Origin: Trochalopteron elliotii
Taxonomy: Eukaryota; Chordata; Aves; Passeriformes; Leiothrichidae
Length of the DNA stretch: 64,000 nucleotides
Assembly (NCBI GenBank): GCA_024734555.1
Contig: JANPWX010000333.1
Span: forward strand, 1,174,681-1,238,680
Direction of reading: 5' to 3'
Of the stretch, positions 61,266-64,000 are shown piece after piece. Each line of letters starts with the position of its first letter. Within the stretch, counting starts at the first letter, position 1. The position numbers and the translations under genes are program-made. A model generated the notes under the pieces. It had not been told where the DNA came from, did not search any database, and saw nothing but the letters and a program-made list of their open reading frames with translations.

Positions 61266-61352
61266 CCATAGAATCATTTATGTTGGAAAAGACCTTTAGG
61301 ATCATCAAGTCCAACTCTTGATTGCACTGCCAAGTCACAAAGCCAACTTCAA
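61266..61352 (-). mobile_element. CR1 LINE 3'-end fragment (different subfamily)
   Basis: CATAGAATCATTTATGTTGG, AAAAGACCTTTAGGATCATC and AAGTCCAACTCTTGATTGCA with CTGCCAAGTCAC match the AAAAGACC-type CR1 subfamily rather than that at 60866. Confidence 0.9.
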
Positions 61353-62059
61353 AGAGTAAGCACAAGCCTGGGAACAATACATCTCTAAATAAATAATAAC
61401 AACTCTTTTACACTTAACAATTTCCTCATTATTCAGTGGAATGCCCATTTTAGATGACCAAAAGCATACTCATGCACCTAGCTCCCCTTCAATTCCATCT
61501 TCAGGTCAAAGCCCTGGCAGACATTAACTCTTGCACAGTATCTGTGTTGTTTCAGATGAGGGGAGCACAAAGATCTGAGGACCAAAGCTCCTCTGGAAAG
61601 AGAGAAAAGGCTGGATGGAACACACCATTGGCAGTGCCCTGGCTGCTACTTGCAAAACAATGGTATCAGCAAGATTTCCTGAAAATGAAGTCCCTTGGTG
61701 CAGCTCCCTGTCCCTGCAGATGGCAGTGACTTTGGGGGCAGAAGGGGAATTGATTGCCTCTTGGCTCTTCTGTCTGGGCAGCAAGATTTGCAGTCCACTT
61801 GTGGCTCACTTGTGGCTGGTCAGGTAAGGAATCTGCAGGGCAGGCACAGAGGAGCTCTGCTTCCCCTCATCCCTCCAGGTGTCCTGGATCTTTCTGCCTT
61901 TCATCCTTTTGGATAAACAATAATGATATAAGGAGGTTCAAGCACAGTCCAGTGTTTTTCACTTGGACATATGGGAGCCAGTCCTTTTATAAAATGCTTT
62001 TGGTAAATGGTTCAAGTCCCTGTAAAGACTGGGACAAGCCAGTAATGATTTTCAAGGCT

Positions 62060-62185
62060 ATCATAGAATGTGCTGAGTTGGAAGAGACATATCAGGATCA
62101 TCAAGTCCAACTCCCGGCCCTGTACAGAACACCCCAAAAAAATCTCACCATGTACCTGTGTCACCTACTGACTGTCTGGAACATC
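62060..62185 (-). mobile_element. CR1 LINE 3'-end fragment (third subfamily)
   Basis: ATCATAGAATGTGCTGAGTT, GGAAGAGACATATCAGGATC and ATCAAGTCCAACTCCCGGCC followed by ACACCCCAAAAAAATCTCAC fit the CR1 subfamily with GAGTTGGAAGGGAC and ACCACCCAAAAATCA. The 5' part is lost. Confidence 0.88.
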
Positions 62186-64000
62186 AAGAAAAAAGGAGAT
62201 GGAGAAAAACTGAATAGAAGGAGAAGCACTCCTTCCTTCCACCAGGACAAGATGGAAACGTGATGGTGCCTAGCAGTCTTTCACTGGCACACAGCACATC
62301 TGCAGGCAGCTCAAACAGCCTGGAGAGCCCCATTCTCCTTCCCTAAGGTAAGGCAGCAGTGGAATCTCTGGATGCACATGGAGTATCAGAAACCCCATGC
62401 AAATGTGAAGGGCATGCTGCTGAGCCCTCCACTGGTGCCAGCCCAGGCACAGGAGCCCCTCCAGCTCTGGGAAAGCACCACATGCAGGACCTGACTGTGC
62501 CTTACCCTGGGGAAAGAGGCAGCCCTTGTGTCCTTGGCATTCACTGCAGGATGCCTGTCAAACATAGGAGAACATGAAGGGGTCATTTTTCCCTGCTAAG
62601 GGCCAGTTTTCCATCCAGCTCCTGTCCACAGGACTGAACAAACTGAGCCCCAGCCCAGCTCCCTTACTCAGCAAGTTCGTGACTCGCCCAAGATGACTAA
62701 CAGGTAAATACTCCCAGGTTTCATGAGCTTCATTTAACAAGAGCTCTACCTCCCCAGCACAAGGGGATCAGCTCCTAGAGACAAGATGAGAGGAGGTAAA
62801 AAGCTGGTCTTAGGAAACATGAGATCAGGTACAAAAGGGATTCTTTGCTGTCAAAGCATAATATGTCAGCTTGTGATAAACCTGAATTGCTTCATATACC
62901 AAGGATCACTAGACATTAGCTGCTTTTTATATGGCAATATGGTGCAGAGGTTTCAGACAGAATATTGTTTTATGTTGATCATGATAAAACTCTCTGTAGC
63001 TTTGATAAAGCCTGCACAGGCTTTTCATCCAAACTAATGAGTGATACTGGCTGTTGGATGCCGAGGCACGCTCTTGATGCTTTCCAATGGTTCAAGTCGT
63101 AACCAGGAATCAATTCAGCCTGGATAAGCAAGAATGTTACTCATCTAAGGGGTTTTGAATGATGATCCTGTTCCCTGTGCTTTCCCCAGGTACACCTGAA
63201 AAGGCATGGTGACAAAGGGAGCACCACACGTTGGCAAAGTACATCCCTTACCAGGGGATCTCGTGGGTGCAGCGTGCTCTGAAGGAACAGTTGGCTCACT
63301 CTGTAATCAGCCATCAAACAGCCCCGGCCCGATGGGCGACTCACTTAGCACAAGCCTTTTGCTGCTCTGCTTTCCAACATCTGTTTCAATGCTTGTCATC
63401 TCCCTGCTTTAAACAAATGCACTGCAGATGTCTTGTCTTGTGGACGACAGGGACTTGGCAGAGGCAGGAACAGACGTCTCCAAATGACAGAGGCGTGGCT
63501 AAGGCAGTTATTGGGGGTTCTGGGTGGACTCTGTGCACTGAACATGAAATGAGATTTTCACTCACATCCCCATCCCATGTCCCCCTTTGAACCTCCTGTT
63601 TTCTCCTTCAGATTTAAGAGAGTGATGAAGGACAGTGGTTGGGATGGAGACTGAAGTGCAGCCTCCTCATAAACATGTGGCCTGAGTCTTCTCAAAAGAT
63701 TTATCATTGACATATACAATTAAACAGGAACACACACTCATTGGCTCATCTTTTGTTCCAAGGACAACCGGATACAAGACTGGACATGGAGGGACGCAAT
63801 GTGTGGTAAAGACAGTAGCTTCCCAGACCAGACTGTGGCCTGGAAAGAACAGCAAAGAGACTTTCTTGGGCTAAAATTATACTTCTGGAAGAACCAGCAC
63901 ATGAAATGGGATACACAACAAGGAACAGGATGGGATACTGTGAGGGGTCTCCAAGCACATCCATTCTAGGGTGTTTTTTTCATGTAAATCCAATTTGAGT
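62186..64000. other. Intronic stretch at the window end
   Basis: GC-richer intron with overlapping chance open frames. No exon, repeat family or RNA gene recognised before the window ends. Confidence 0.5.

Larger units (their letters stand above)
23041..64000 (-). other. FOXP1: FOXP1 intron upstream of the polyQ exon (5' part runs off the window)
   Basis: This is the sequence before the acceptor in the direction of transcription, nearly 41 kb. The FOXP1 initiator exon (M-M-Q-E-S-G-T-E-T) and the exon ending in the short Q-run before A-L-Q-V were sought and not found, which fits the very long 5' introns known for this gene. The content is intronic: CR1 fragments, an ancient L3-like LINE, simple repeats, G-rich motifs on the sense strand, and repeat-free blocks that may be regulatory. 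Alternative FOXP1 promoters exist in other vertebrates, so an untranslated first exon cannot be excluded. Confidence 0.72.

Noticed and set aside
1..64000. CRISPR arrays, prophage, insertion sequences, operons, rRNA or tRNA genes
   Set aside because: None seen. Repeats are vertebrate-type, and the only supported coding sequence is a spliced vertebrate exon.

Overview
The window looks like bird nuclear DNA, probably one long stretch of the FOXP1 gene read on the minus strand. Two things support this. First, a short minus-strand exon at 22913-23038 encodes the glutamine-rich N-terminal segment that I recognise as FOXP1 ([10 protein letters not shown], then 15 glutamines, then [17 protein letters not shown]). 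It has a clean AG acceptor and a CAG|GTAAGG donor. Second, the interspersed repeats are sparse and include CR1 LINE 3' ends of the avian type, mostly under 150 bp. Operons, dense coding, bacterial-type genes and RNA genes were not seen.

Layout. Because the gene runs right to left, 23039-64000 is the intron upstream of the polyglutamine exon and 1-22912 is the intron downstream. I looked by eye for the neighbouring FOXP1 coding exons (the initiator exons upstream, the next Q-rich exon downstream) and did not find them. At least 41 kb of upstream intron and 22.9 kb of downstream intron are therefore present, unless untranslated or alternative exons lie within them. The many short open frames elsewhere look like chance.

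The introns hold four kinds of material. (1) Young CR1 fragments at 12.5, 23.6, 54.6, 60.9, 61.3 and 62.1 kb. (2) Much older amniote repeats: an L3-like CR1 at 31.9-32.2 kb, MIR/CORE-SINE-like elements at 5.4, 17.7, 21.2 and 25.0 kb, and palindromic MITE-like pieces at 18.3 and 21.4 kb. (3) Simple repeats, including an (AC)20 tract, several A-tracts and a 49-base polypyrimidine tract. (4) Repeat-free stretches with clustered CpGs or homeodomain-type TAATTA sites (15.3, 16.6-17.3, 20.9-21.2, 36.0-36.5, 40.0-41.3, 42.9-43.3 and 57.7-58.2 kb). The last group resembles conserved non-coding regulatory DNA, as expected in introns of a developmental transcription factor, but conservation cannot be tested here.

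How it works together: the one exon supplies a polyglutamine tract to a forkhead repressor, and the surrounding introns are candidates for enhancer content. I found no convincing novel gene system. The most interesting non-genic signals are G-quadruplex-type motifs that I saw only on the FOXP1 sense strand, one of them 1.35 kb upstream of the exon, the CpG-dense patch at 40 kb, and the group of very old repeats around 21 kb.
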